NCBI GenBank assembly: GCA_039707655.1
Contig: CM077667.1
Span: forward strand, 546,634,222-546,698,221
Source of the DNA: Elymus sibiricus
Taxonomy: Eukaryota > Streptophyta > Magnoliopsida > Poales > Poaceae
Direction of reading: 5' to 3'
DNA length: 64,000 nt
This document shows positions 33,471-45,852 of the stretch, piece by piece. The stretch's first letter is position 1; the number at the start of each line of letters is the position of its first letter. The notes below the pieces were generated by a model. That model was not told where the DNA came from, did not search any database, and saw nothing but the letters and a program-made list of their open reading frames with translations. A program made the translations under genes and the position numbers.

Positions 33471-35056
33471 GCGGGTTTGTGAAAATCATGTACATGGGGT
33501 ACCGAAGATGGCTCGAGAAGGATGACCCGTGGAGAAAGCATGGAGATCTATTCAATGGTGAGGCTGAGCATCAAGGACCTCCACGTAAGAGGAGCGGCAT
33601 CAAAATCGATGAGTTGTGGGAAAACTGGGAAGAGTGCCCCACGCTGGGAAAGAAGAAAAAGGTGCCGGAGCCGCTGCTGAAGGGATGGAAAATGAGGTCT
33701 GTTTTCTGGGACTTGGAGTACTGGCCCAAACTCGACACGCCTCATAGCCTTGATCAAATGGATATCACAAAGAATGTCCTTGAGAGCTTGCTTGGCACAC
33801 TGATGAACATGCCAGATAAGACCAAGGATGGGCCAAAGGCAAGAAAAGACTTGGAATCTTTGAATATCAGGAAAGATCTCCACATGCCCCGTAAGAAGTC
33901 GTCGGAGGAGACAGAGACGGAGATGGAAGACAGGGGCAAAAAAGTTAACAAGAAGGAAGAGCATTATTGCCCCCCCCCTCTTGCTTCATCTTAAGTCTGA
34001 AGGAGATCGATCAATTCTTCAAGTGCCTTACCGGAATCAAAGTTAGTTCTGGTTACTGTGGGAAGATAAGCAGATTTCTAGACACCTAGAAGAAAAGGTC
34101 TAGCGGGATGAAGTCTCATGACTGTCATGTGATGATGACTCAGATACTCCCGGTTTCACTTAGAGGGATAATGTACAAGCACATCCGTGACATGCTTACT
34201 GGTCTCTGCAACTTTTTTGATGTTATCTCTCGAAAGTTGATCAGTGTGAAGTAGCTCCGAAGGCTACAGGAAGAGATCATTGTCATACTAAATGAGCTTG
34301 AGATGTACTTCCCGCCCGCATTCTTTGACATCATGGTGCATCTGTGTGTCCACATTGTGGACGACGTCATCGACCTCAGGCCGACATTCCTACACAGCAT
34401 GATGCCGTTCGAGAGGATGAATGGGTTCATCAAAGGATTCGTTCATAACATGTCCCGTTCGGATAGAAGCATCGTCCAAGGCTATCTGACCCAAGAGTAC
34501 ATCTCCTTCTGCAAGAATTTTCTAGGTGCTGGAAACCCCGTTGTTGGTTTGCTCGTCAACAAGCACCTTGGGAGGCTCGGAGGAGAAGGTCACACCAACG
34601 GCCGGAGGGAATTGCATGTGGACCACTCGGGTCGATGCAACGACTTTGACAGAGCAAAGCTAGTAGTGCTACAACACCTAAAGGTGGTAGATCCTTTCAT
34701 GACACTGCACAAGGACACCATCGCAAAGAACTACCATGACTGGGGGCTGCGCAAGACGGACGCTGAAGTTATTAGAGAGCACAACTCCACTTTCTTGCAT
34801 TGGTTCAAAGAGCGAGTTCTGGCTAATCCCCCGAAAGAGGGCTGTCTGGACGGAATGCTCATATACACCTTAGCACATGGCCCCGCGGTCAACCTCGCGA
34901 CTTATCGGGCATATGATACCAACGGATGCACATTCTGCATGGAGGCTAAACATATAAACAGTGATTACCAAAACTCAGGGGTGATGATGGAATCCATGAC
35001 CAGCGACGACGACGTAACTGAAAAATACTACGGAAGGGTCGAAGAGATCTGGGAGC
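33471..35056 (+). pseudogene. CACTA transposase TNP2, middle part
   Basis: The TNP2 sequence resumes after the solo LTR with KIMYMGYRRWLEKDDPWR. It then runs through RKRSGIKIDELWENWEECP, MRSVFWDLEYWPKLDTPHSL and MDITKNVLESLLGTLMNMP to a stop at 33994. A short degraded stretch follows (ISRFLDT-like in another frame). The long frame from 34303 has MYFPPAFFDIMVHL, MMPFERMNGFIKGFVHN and VEEIWEL. The conserved DDE-like acidic residues of the family cannot be assigned by eye. At 35057 an Athila LTR cuts the gene right after EEIWEL, and the C-terminal part was probably lost in the deletion at 48453. Confidence 0.85.
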
Positions 35057-36587
35057 TGATACGTCCATTTTGCATCATGTTTTACTACTGTTATTTATAA
35101 TGTTTTTTTTATCAATATAACACTTTGAGGAGGAATTCTAATGCCTTTTCTCTCTTAATATGCAAGATTCACACAAGGAGGGAGAATACCGGCAGCTGGA
35201 ATTCTGGACCTAAAAAAGCTCTGTCAAGATACCTATTCTGCACAACTCCAATTGAGCTGAAATTTTCTGGAGAATTATTTTGGAATATATAAAAAATATT
35301 GGCGCAAGAATCATCAGAGGGGGGGCTACCCAGTGCCCACGAGGCACCAGGGCGCGCCACACCCCCCCCCCCCCCCCAGGCGCGCCCTGGTACCTCGTGG
35401 AGGCCCTGGCCAACTTCTGGCCCCCATCTTCTGGTATATAAGGGATTTTGACCTAAAATAATTATAGAGAAGACTTTCGGGATGGTGCGCCACCGTCTTG
35501 AGGTGGAACTTGGGCAGGAGCACTTTTGATCTCCGACGGAGAGATTCTGCCGGAGAAACTTCCCTCCGGGAGGGGGAAATCGTCGCCATCGACAACACCA
35601 GCGATCCTCTCATCGTGGGAGGACTAATCTTCATCAACTTCTTGACCAGCACCATCTCATCTCAAACCCTAGTTCATCTCTTGTATTCAATCTTTGTCTC
35701 AAAACCTCAGATTGGTACCTGTGGGTTGCTAGTAGTGTTGATTACATCTTGTAGTTGATGCTTTTTGGTTTACTTGGTGGAAGATTATATGTTCAGATCT
35801 ATTATGCAATTCAATACTCCTCTGATCATGAACATGTTGATGATGTGTTAGTAGTTACTTTTGTTCTTGAGGACATGGGAGAAGTCTTGTCATAAGTAAT
35901 CATGTGAATTCGGTATTCGTTCGATATTTGGATGATGTGTATGTTGTGATTCCTTTAGTGGTGTCGTGTGAATGTCGACTACATGAAACTTCACCATCTT
36001 TGGGCCTAAGGGAATGCATTATGGAGTAGTAATTAGATGATGGGTTGCTAGAGTGACAGAAGCTTAAACCCTAGTTTATGCGCTATTCCGTAAGGGGCTG
36101 ATTTGGATCCATATGTTTAATGCTATTGTTAGAGTAATCTTAATTCTTGTTTCGTAGTTGCGGATGCTTGCGAGAGGGGGTAATCATAAGTGGGATGCTT
36201 GTCCAAGTAAGGGCAGTACCCAAGCACCGGTCCACCCACATATCAAATTATCAAAGTAGCGAACGCGAATCGAACAAACATGATGAAAGTGACTAGATGA
36301 AATTCCCATGTGTCCTCGAGAACGCCTTACTTGATATAAGAGATCATTCCGGCCTATCCTTTGCTGCAAAAAGGATTGGGCTATATTTCTGCACTCTTTG
36401 TTACCATTGCTACTTGTCACTTGTTACAAATTATCTTGCTATCAAACTACTCGTTACCTATAATTTCAGTGCTTGCAGAAAACACCTTGCTGAAAACCGC
36501 TTGTCATTTCCTTCTGCTCCTCGTTGGGTTCGACACTCTTACTTATCGAAAGGACTATGATTGATCCCCTATACTTGTGGGTCATCA
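35057..36587 (+). mobile_element. 5' LTR of the Athila-type element (1531 bp)
   Basis: It begins TGATACGTCCATTTTGCATC and ends …GTGGGTCATCA, 11 bp before the primer site. The promoter is the hairpin plus TATATAAGG at 35337-35443. The hairpin loop holds a run of about 17 C that is absent from the 3' LTR copy. Confidence 0.9.
35337..35443 (+). promoter_or_regulatory. LTR promoter: 22-bp-stem hairpin plus TATA box
   Basis: CCACGAGGCACCAGGGCGCG (35337 on) pairs with the 35379-35400 strand ending CCTGGTACCTCGTGG, with one mismatch in 22. TATATAAGG lies at 35435, 34 bp past the stem. Confidence 0.65.
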
Positions 36588-36598
36588 AGACTCTTTTC

Positions 36599-36617
36599 TG
36601 GCGCCATTGCCGGGGAG
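36599..36617 (+). promoter_or_regulatory. Primer binding site, tRNA-Asp type
   Basis: TGGCGCCATTGCCGGGGAG differs from the site at 9041 by one base (A for G in the centre). Confidence 0.85.
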
Positions 36618-36693
36618 TGAAGCGCCTTTGGTGAGTGGAATTTGGTAAGGAAACATTTATATTACATGCTGAAATTTATTCTCACTTGTCACT

Positions 36694-38399
36694 ATGGAAA
36701 GTAATCCTTTGAGGGGTTTGTTCGGGGCATCTTCACCTCGACCGGAAACACCAAGAGTTGCCCCTCAACCTACTGCACCTGTTGAAAAAGATATTGAATA
36801 TGACATTCCTCCGGGTATGTTAGAGAAACTGCTAGCTAATCCTCATGCAGGAGATGGAACGGTACATCCTGATATGCACTTGATCTATGTAGATGAAATT
36901 TGTGGATTGTTTAAGCTTGCAGGTATAACCGGAGATGGAGTTAAGAGGAAGGTATTCCCTTTATCTTTGGAGGGAAAAGCATTAATATGGTATAGGTTAT
37001 GTGATGATACTGATACATGGGACTGGAACCGATTGAAACTAGAATTCCATCAGAAATTTTATCCTATGCATTTGGTTCATCGTGATCGGAATTATATATA
37101 TAATTTTTGGCCTCGTGAAGGAGAAAGCATCGCTCAAGCTTGGGGGAGGCTTAAGTACATGATGTACACATGCCCCAATCACGAGCTCACAAAAGAAATT
37201 ATCTTACAGAATTTTTATGCTCGGCTTTATCATGATAATCAAAATACTCTCGATTCTTCTTCGACTGGCTCCTTTTTGAAGAGAACTATTGAATTTAGAT
37301 GGGATCTTCTGGATAGAATTAAATGCAACTCTGAAGATTGGGAACTCGACAAAGGTAATGAGTCAGGTATAATACTTGAGTTCGATTGTGTTAAATCTTT
37401 TATGACTACCGATGCTTTTCATAAGTTTAGCACTAAATATGGACTTGACTCTGAGATAGTAGCTTCCTTTTGTGAATCATTTGCTACTCATGTTAATCTC
37501 CCTAAGGAGAAGTGGTTTACATATCATCCCCCTGTTAAAGAAAAGATTGAGGAACCTGTTAGTGTTAAAGAAGAAACAATTGTTTACCATGCTGATCCAG
37601 TTGTGCCTACCGCTTATATTGAGAACCCACCTTTTCCTGTTAAGATTAAGGAACATGCTAAGGTTTCAACTGTGGTTAACAAAAGTCATATTAGAGCACC
37701 TAGACCCTCTGAACAAATTAAAGTTGAACCTAATGTTGCTATGGTTAAAGATCTCTTGGTTGATAATATAGAAGGGCATGTTATTTACCTCTGCGATGAA
37801 GCAGCTAGAATTGCTAAACCAGATTCTAAAAATAAAAATAGACCCGTTGTGGGCATGCCTGTTGTCTCAGTTAAAATAGGAGATCATTGTTATCAAGGCT
37901 TATGTGATTTGGGTGCTAGTGTGAATGCTATTCCTTTTACTTTATATCAAGAAATTATGAACGATATTGCACCTGCTGAACTTGAGGACATTGATGTTAC
38001 TATTAAACTTGCAAACAGAGATACCATTACACCGCTTGGGATCGTTAGATATGTTGAAGTCTTGTGTAGAAAAATTAAATACCCTGCTGATTTTCTAGTT
38101 CTTGGTTCTCCACAAGATGATTTTTGTCCCATTATATTTGGTAGACCTTTCTTGAACACTGTTAATGCCAAGATTGATTGCGCTAAAGAAATTGTTAGTG
38201 TTAACTTTGGTGGTATGTCTCATGAGTTTAAGTTCTCTAAGTTTCGTAGACAACCTCATGATAACGAATTGCCTAGTAAAGATGAAATTATTGGTCTTGC
38301 TTCTATTGCTGTACCTCCTACTAATCCGTTAGAACAATATTTGCTAGACCATGAAAATGATATGCATCTGAATGAAAGAAATGAAATAGATAAGATGTT
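36694..38399 (+). pseudogene. gag-pro: Athila-type gag-protease, 5' part of gag-pol, cut by an LTR
   Basis: An uninterrupted frame of about 568 codons starts MESNPLRGLFG, 77 bp after the primer site. The capsid-type region (about residues 60-190) has MHLIYVDEICGLFKLAGI, VFPLSLEGKALIWY and FHQKFYPMHLVHR. A lysine/valine-rich spacer follows. The protease lies at about residues 390-500: active site CDLGASVNAIPFTLY, flap region LANRDTITPLGIVRY and core CPIIFGRPFLNTVNAKIDC. The Asp-Leu-Gly active site replaces the usual Asp-Ser/Thr-Gly and is common in this lineage. The frame breaks off at 38399, where a solo LTR inserted; about 19 further codons read into that LTR and are not part of the gene. 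It is intact apart from this insertion. Confidence 0.9.
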
Positions 38400-41300
38400 T
38401 GTGACGCCCCCGACTTAATCGTGCACTAATCATACACGCAAACGTGCACGATCAAGCACAGGGACTCACGGGAAGATATCACAACACAACTCTAAACTCA
38501 AATTAAACATAAATCCACATATTACAAACCAGGGATCACGAGGATCCGAATACATAAGTCAGTCATACAAATAATATCTGAGTACAGACATAGTCAGTCA
38601 AGGTGCCATAAGATGGCTAGCACAAACAACGACTCTAGATCGAAAAGGCGAAGGCCTCCTGCCTAGGGCCTCCGATCCTACTCCTGGTCGGCTGGCTCAA
38701 TCCAGTAGTAAGTGCCGTCGGGACCCTCCTGGTAGTAGGCTCCGGTGGTGGCATCTGGCTCCTGGAGTCCATCGTCTGATTTCAACATATGGGTATGGGG
38801 AAAAGGGGGAGCAAAGCAACCGTGAGTACTCATCCAAAGTACTCGCAAGACTTACATCAGAACTATACTAATTATGCATTGTTATCAAATGAAGAGGCTG
38901 TATCTGTGGACTATATAGCAGCCAAGCCAGAATAGAGAGAAAGGCCTAGCCTATCGAAGACTAGCATCTTCTGTGTCTTGCAGCATTAGAAGAGTGCAGA
39001 TTGATAACATATTTTAATTAACAAGCATGTTTGAAGAAAAGCCCAGAGATCCTTCCTCGACTCCCTGCGAGAAAGCGATCCCGGAGCTTACAATTATTTA
39101 ACAGGTATCCAGTTTAAGTAATAGTAGATCGGGATACAACACTGAGCGTCCTGTTACCATGGACACGGCTATTCGAATAGATCACTTCCCTGCAGGGGTG
39201 CACTACTGTTACCCAACACGCTCGATTACATCTGGCCGGATACACTTGCTGGGTAATACCCGGCCTCGGGCAATCGACACAACGCAGCGCCCTACCTAGG
39301 CTCAGCAGAGAGGTCAGCACGCCGGTCTAAATCCTAAGTGCGAAGGAGTCTTGGGCCATCGCCCTTTGCACTCCTGCACGTTGCGAGGCTGGTCGGGGTG
39401 CAGGCGCGACACTGTATACACAAGTGAAGTACCAGCCCAATCTCGACAATCAGGCCGCATCTCTGAACTGTGACGTCTGAAGAGCTTTCGGAGGAACGTG
39501 CGAAGTAGAGGGTCCCATTACCATTATCCCACGTGGTGGTAGTGCGTATAGGGCACGACGACCCACTCAGATGAAATACCCAAATCCGTTAGGCGTATTT
39601 AATAACTCGCAGAGACAAACAGGATCCCTGTCGCTCCGACTTGGTAACTCGCGGCAACGAACAGGATCCCTGTCGTTCCGCCACAATACCTCTCGCGGGT
39701 GCTCTCGGAGCCAACCCGTCTTCACATCTCCCCGCGGGTACCCCTCGGGGTCGACCCGCCAGTAACAAAGGTCATAGTAACCGTGTGTCCAAAGTATCGA
39801 GTAGGAATTCGAGGAATCACCCTCGATGGATTTCCCGCTCGAGGTGTTGCATGACTGAGGCTTATCGGAGGTGATGAAAGAGGAATCACCCTTGGTAACT
39901 CCCAACCGGATAGCTATTCTACAGAGTCAACATCGGAGTGAGATACGAGGTATCACCCTCGGCACTCGATGCCAGCTCTGCAGAGTCGAGCAACTTAGGG
40001 GTGTGCGGTGATGTGCTGTTCTCAGCCCGGTCGATCGCAAAATCGGGGCACATGTACTAAAGCAAAGCAGCTACAGCAAGGAAGAGGGGCCACAGATGGT
40101 TTACCATCCAACCTATACTAAGCAGTTTGGATATCAGGCAGGTATCAATAACAGTTACAAGGACAGGCTATGCATCAGAATAGGATAATTCAAAGCAGTA
40201 GCAATTTCTAATGCAAGCAGGAGGGGGAAAGAAAAGGTGATATCGGTATGCGTCAAGGGGGGTTGCTTGCCTGGAAGCTCTGCTGAGAGAGGCTGGTCGT
40301 CAGTGGGCTGCTCGTCTGGAGCGTAGTCGTACTCTGCTGCGTCGGCGTCGGTCTCGGCGTCTATCGGGAGAGAAGGAGGGGGAAGAAACAATAAATTCAT
40401 GGCAAAAATGCAAACAACATGCATGGCATGCCTAAACGATATGCAGATGAGCTATACTGCCTAACTAAACGATTTAGTTAATTTAGGAATTTATTTGGGA
40501 TTTATTTTATTAAAGTCGGGCACTATTCATTTATCGAAATCGGTCAATTTTTTCCATGTTCATCTAGTTAGGAGTGTTGGACGGGTGTTTTAATCACATA
40601 TTCAGACTCTTCATATTTTTCTGATCATTTTACATATATAAATTATTTTCATCTGACTTATGATTTAAAAGATATGATTTTTCAAAGTTTTAAATGTTTT
40701 CTGGAATTAATTTAATTAATAAATACGAATTATCCAGAATAGTAACAGATGATGTCAGCATTGCGTAATGCTGACGTCAGCAGTCAACAGTGCGGTTGAC
40801 TGGGGTCAAATCTGACCTGTGGGTCCAGTGGGACCCACTGGTCAGTGACAGTGGCACTAACAGAGGGGTTAGTCTAATCTAATTAGATTAATTAGTGGGT
40901 GGGCCCCAACAGTCAGTGACTGATTAGTGTTTTAATTAACTAATTAATCATTTATTTTAATTCGTTTATTGAGGCGGGACCCACATGTCATAGACACTGG
41001 GCCGCCCAGTCAGCAGTTGACCAAAGTCAACTGGTCAAAGGGGGCCCCTGAGCCCACCAGTCAGTGGCCCAGGCGGTGCCACGTGGGTGCCACGTCGGAC
41101 ACCGGCCGGAGACGCGCCGGAGTTGGCTCCGGCGAGCCAAACGCGGCGGCGCGGCTCGGGAGGGGCGCGGGTTCTGCGCACAGGGGGTCTGCGGGGCTGT
41201 GGCTGGGTGCGTTCGACGCGGCTCGGCGTCGCGCGTCGAACGGCGGTGGCCGGAGCGGCTGGAACGGACAGAAGCGAGCGCTATGAGCTCGCCGGCGGTG

Positions 41301-42486
41301 AGGTGCTTCGGGCGAACTATGGGAACGGCGATACGGCGCGATATAGAGCAAAAGGAGGGGCTAGCCGGCTCTACTCGACGCGGCGAGTGCAATGGGCTCG
41401 GTTGCGAGGCCATTTGGTCGCCGGAATGACGCCGGCGACGAGCGGTGGCGGAGGCAGGGGCTCGGCCTCATCGGAGCAGGAGCTACGGGCGGCTAGTGGG
41501 GGGCAGGGAAGGGCGCATCCGGCGCAGCAGCTCACCGCGGGAGCGTGGGGTCTAGGCAGCGATCTCGGGGAGGACCGGTGAAGCAGATCGACGGTGAGGA
41601 CGTGCGGTGGCCGTGGTCGGAGGTGAGGAAGAATGCGGCGTTGTGAGGGGTTCTCGGTCTCGATCCGGTGTCGAGGAAGAAGAGGAGGACCACGCCGGAG
41701 TTCCTGGACTTGACGGAGCGGCGTATGGGTGATGGTGGCCGCGGCTACGGCGAACGGCGGCGAGGGTGGCGCTCGGGCATCTTCCCGAATCGAAACAGAG
41801 AGAGGGGGCGAGGGGAACGAGGGCGCTAGGGTTCGGGGACGGGCGAGGGAGCTCGGGAGCGACCATACAGGCGCCGGGGAGCCGGCGGATGGGCGACACG
41901 GCGACGGTCGTTGGCGTGTCGGCGCGGGCGCGCAACAGCGCGCGGGAGGAGGGAGCGAGCTCCAGTTGGGCTGGGCCGGCTCCTGTAGCAGCAGGCCTAA
42001 GTGCACAGTAAGCACTAGGCCCCTTTCTATTTTCCCTTTTTCTGTTTCTGTTTTCCTTTCTGTTTTCAAAATGTTTGAGCACTAAATGATTTTTATAAAA
42101 TACGGGAGCTAGCTCATAAATTGCAGTGCATTATATCATAACACCAAAACTAGTTTGGGTAAAATACCATCTCATATTTAATTTAGATTAATTAAAAGGT
42201 TTTTTAAACGTTGCTTTTAGCCACTGTTTGAGGTTGTTAGAGTCACTTAACTAATCCATTTAATGTTAGTTAAAATTTTATAACTGCCTCTGAATTATTT
42301 GCTATTTAATGAACATTTTTCCAACAGTGTTTGAGCAACTTAATATTTCACTTGTTATTTGAATTTGCAATATGAATTGGAATTTGAAATGAGATATGAT
42401 GCAATAATGGTCAAACTTAGTTTAATCCTGCTGACATGGCATTAACAAAAGGGGATCACTGTAGCACAATGACATGGGGTGTTACA
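38400..42486 (-). mobile_element. Gypsy solo LTR (4087 bp) with perfect TSD
   Basis: It lies on the minus strand, from TGTAACACCCCATG (42486) to …GGGGGCGTCACA (38400), flanked by ATGTT on both sides (38395-38399 and 42487-42491). It has no internal region. It belongs to the family of the LTR pieces at 2546-4074 and of 50251-54244. Inside are a GC-rich block (41050-41990), whose long open frames on both strands are composition artefacts, a 42-bp tandem pair near 39602-39685, and a ~70-bp degenerate repeat (GAGGAATCACCCTCG at 39810, 39879 and 39946). Confidence 0.95.
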
Positions 42487-42491
42487 ATGTT

Positions 42492-45400
42492 CTTTGATCA
42501 ACCACCTATCCTTAAACATAATTTGCCTGTTGAAACTCTTGGAGGTCCTTCTCCACCTAAAGGTGATCCTGTGTTTGAACTGAAGCAGTTGCCTGATACA
42601 TTAAAAATATGCTTATCTTGATAAAAAGAAGATATACGCTGTTATTATTAGTGCTAACCTTTCAGCGCATGAAGAAAAGAGATTACTGAAAACTCTAAGG
42701 AAGCACCGAGCTACTATTGGATATACTCTTGATGATCTTAAGGGCATTAGTCCCACTCTATGTCAGCACAAAATTAATATGGAGCCTGATGCTAAACCAG
42801 TTGTTGACCACCAACGACGATTAAATCCTAAGATGAAAGAGGTGGTAAGAACGGAAATATTAAAACTTCTGGAAGGAGGTATAATCTATCCCATAGCTGA
42901 TAGTAGATGGGTAAGTCCCGTTCATTGTGTCCCTAAGAAAGGAGGTATTACCGTTGTCCCTAATGATAAAAATGAACTTATTCCACAAAGAATTGTAACT
43001 GGTTATAGGATGGTAATTGATTTTAGAAAATTAAACAAAGCTACTAGAAAAGATCATTACCCCTTACCTTTTATTGATCAAATGTTAGAAAGATTGTCTA
43101 AGCACACACACTTTTGTTTCCTAGATGGCTATTCTGGTTTTTCTCAAATACCTGTATCACCTGGAGATCAAGAGAAAACCACATTTACTTGTCCTTTTGG
43201 AACTTTTGCTTATAGACGTATGCCTTTTGGTTTATGCAATGCACCTGCTACATTTCAAAGATGTATGACTGCTATACTCTCTGACTTTTGTGAAAAGATT
43301 GTTGAGGTTTTCATGGATGATTTTTCCGTTTACGGAACTTCTTTTGATGATTGATTAAGCAACCTTGATCGAGTTTTGCAGAGATGTGAAGAAACTAATA
43401 TTGTCTTGAATTGGGAGAAGTGCCACTTTATGGTGAATGAAGGTATTGTCTTGGGGCATAAAATCTCCGAAAGAGGTATTGAAGTTGATAAAGCTAAAGT
43501 TGATGCTATTGAGAAAATGCCATGCCCTAAAGATATTAAAGGTATAAGAAGTTTCCTAGGTCATGCTGGTTTCTATAGGAGATTTATTAAAGACTTCTCT
43601 AAAATTTCTAGGCCTCTTACCAATCTTTTGCAAAAAGATGTTCCATTTGTTTTTGATGATGATTGTCTAGAAGCCTTTGAAACACTTAAGAAAGCCTTAA
43701 CCACTGCACCTATTGTTCAACCACCTGATTGGAATTTGCCTTTTGAAATTATGTGTGATGCTAGTGATTATGCTGTTGGTGCTGTTCTAGGACAAAGAGT
43801 TGATAAGAAATTAAATGTTATCCATTATGCTAGTAAAACTCTAGACAGTGCCCAAATAAATTATGCTACTACTGAGAAAGAATTTCTAGCAGTTGTGTTT
43901 GCTTGTGATAAATTCAGATCTTATATTGTTAATTCTAAAGTAACTGTTCACACTGATCATGCTGCTATTAAATATCTTATGGAAAAGAAAGATGCTAAAC
44001 CTAGACTCATTAGGTGGGTTCTATTGCTACAAGAATTTGACTTACATATTATTGATAGAAAGGGAGCTGAGAATCCCGTAGCAGATAATTTGTCTAGAAT
44101 TGAAAATGTTCTTGATGACCCACTTCCTATTAATGATGATTTTCCTGATGAACAATTAGCTGTCATAAATGCTTCTCGTAATACTCCATGGTATGCAGAC
44201 TATGCTAATTACATTGTTGCTAAATATATACCACCTAGCTTCACATACCAACAAAAGAAAAAGTTCTTCTTCGATTTAAGACATTACTTCTGGGATGACC
44301 CACATCTTTATAAAGAAGGAGTAGATGGTATTATTAGATGTTGTATACCTAAGCATGAACAGGAACAAATCCTACGGAAGTGTCACTCCGAAGCTTACGG
44401 AGGACACCATGCGGGAGACAGAACTGCACATAAGGTATTACAATCTGGTTTTTATTGGCCTACTCTTTTCAAGGATGCTCGTAAGTTTGTCTCCTCTTGT
44501 GATGAATGTCAAAGAATTGGTAATGTTGGTAAACGTCAGGAAATGCCTATGAATTATTCACTTGCTGTAGAACCATTTAATGTTTGGGGATTTGATTATA
44601 TGGGACCTTTTCCTAAATCCAATGGGTATACTCATATTTTAGTTGCTGTTGGTTACGTTACTAAGTGGGTAGAAGCTATTCCAACTAGTAGTGCTAATCA
44701 TAACACTTCTATTAAAATGCTTAAAGATGTTATTTTCCCAAGGTTTGGAGTCCCTAGATATTTAATAACTGATGGTGGTTTACATTTTATTCATGGTGCA
44801 TTCCGTAAATTTCTTGCTAAATATGATGTCAACCATAAAATTGCATCTCCCTATCACCCTCAGACTAGTGGTCAAGTAGAATTGAGCAATAGGGAAATAA
44901 AATTAATTTTGCAGAAAACCGTCAATAGATCTAGAAAGAATTGGTCTAAGAAACTTGACGATGCATTATGGGCTTATAGAACTGCTTATAAAAATCCTAT
45001 GGGTATGTCTCCTTATAAAATGGTTTATGGAAAAGCCTGTCATTTACCTCTTGAGTTGGAACATAAGGCATATTGGGCAATTAAAGAACTAAATTCTGAT
45101 TTTAAACTTGCCGGTGAAAAGAGGTTATTTGATATTAGCTCATTAGATGAATGGAGAACCCAAGCTTATGAAAATGCCAAATTTTTTAAAGAAAAAGTTA
45201 AAAGATGGCATGATAGGAGAATTCAAAAATGGGAATTTAAAGTAGGTGTGCAAGTTTTATTGTACAACTCTTGTTTGAGATTCTTTGCAGGAAAACTTCT
45301 CTCTAAATGGGAAGGACCATATATTATCGAAGAAGTTTACCGCTCCGGAGCCATCAAAATAAATAACTCCGAATGCACTCATCCGAGAGTGGTGAATGGG

Positions 45401-45517
45401 CAGAGAATTAAGCATTATATTTCAGGTACTCCCATTAATGTTGAAATTAATATTATTGAAACAATTACACCGGAAGAATACATAAGAGAGTCCTCCCAGA
45501 ATACTCCGGAACCCTGA
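42492..45517 (+). pseudogene. pol: Athila-type pol: reverse transcriptase, RNase H, integrase; two lesions
   Basis: This is the continuation of gag-pol after the solo LTR. An extra A in the run near 42601-42606 shifts the frame. RT then reads HCVPKKGG, MVIDFRKLNKATRKDHYPLP, FLDGYSGFSQIPV, the RMPFGLCNAPATFQRCM segment and the catalytic VFMDDFSVYG. A TGA at 43352-43354 follows FDD where the Cys of a DDC would be expected. The next frame (43376-45517) starts in the RT connection region ([15 protein letters not shown]). RNase H follows ([38 protein letters not shown]). Integrase has HHCC-like HSEAYGGHH…CDECQRIGN, the DDE core FDYMGPF / LITDGGLHF / [11 protein letters not shown], and a C-terminal region that includes [11 protein letters not shown]. 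Only these two lesions are seen, besides the insertion. Confidence 0.92.
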
Positions 45518-45539
45518 AAAGGAAGAGATATGTGATACG

Positions 45540-45840
45540 GTAAGTAAACTGACTCCAAAAATTCCATGAAAATATTTTCTGTCAGTTTTGGAATATTTAA
45601 AAAAATACAAAAATAAGAAACAGCAGGGGGACCCACCTGGTGCCCACGAGGCACCAGGGCACGCCACCGCCCAGGCGCGCCCTGGTACCTCATGGGCCCC
45701 ATGTGTGCCTTCCCGACTCTGTTTTTCTTCTGGATTACTTGTTTTGCAAGATAAAAAATCTTTATATATACTTCCAGATGTTTTGACCACTGTATCGCAG
45801 AAATCTCTTCTGTTCTTGTTTCGTGCTATTTTCCTGACAG
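45540..45840 (+). other. Candidate GT-AG intron between pol and the accessory ORF
   Basis: ACG/GTAAGT at 45540 is a consensus donor 22 bp after the pol stop. The acceptor TTTCCTGACAG ends at 45840 after a long pyrimidine tract, 12 bp before the accessory ATG. The 301-bp interval also holds a hairpin and TATA box, so splicing and an internal promoter are alternative explanations. Confidence 0.5.
45644..45771 (+). promoter_or_regulatory. Internal copy of the LTR hairpin plus TATA-like box
   Basis: CCACGAGGCACCAGGGCACG (45644 on) pairs with 45674-45695 (GGCGCGCCCTGGTACC, then TCATGG). Both arms are nearly identical to the LTR hairpin at 35337-35400. TTTATATATA follows at 45761. It lies just upstream of the accessory ORF. 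Confidence 0.5.
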
Positions 45841-45852
45841 ATCTAGATCGCT

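Noticed and set aside
36599..36617. tRNA-like sequence near primer sites
   Set aside because: Only the short complement of a tRNA 3' end is present; no cloverleaf can be formed, so no tRNA gene is called.
41064..42085. Overlapping open frames of 80-232 aa on both strands
   Set aside because: They lie in the GC-rich part of a solo LTR with perfect TSDs, occur in several frames at once, and show only low-complexity Ala/Arg/Pro/Ser sequence.
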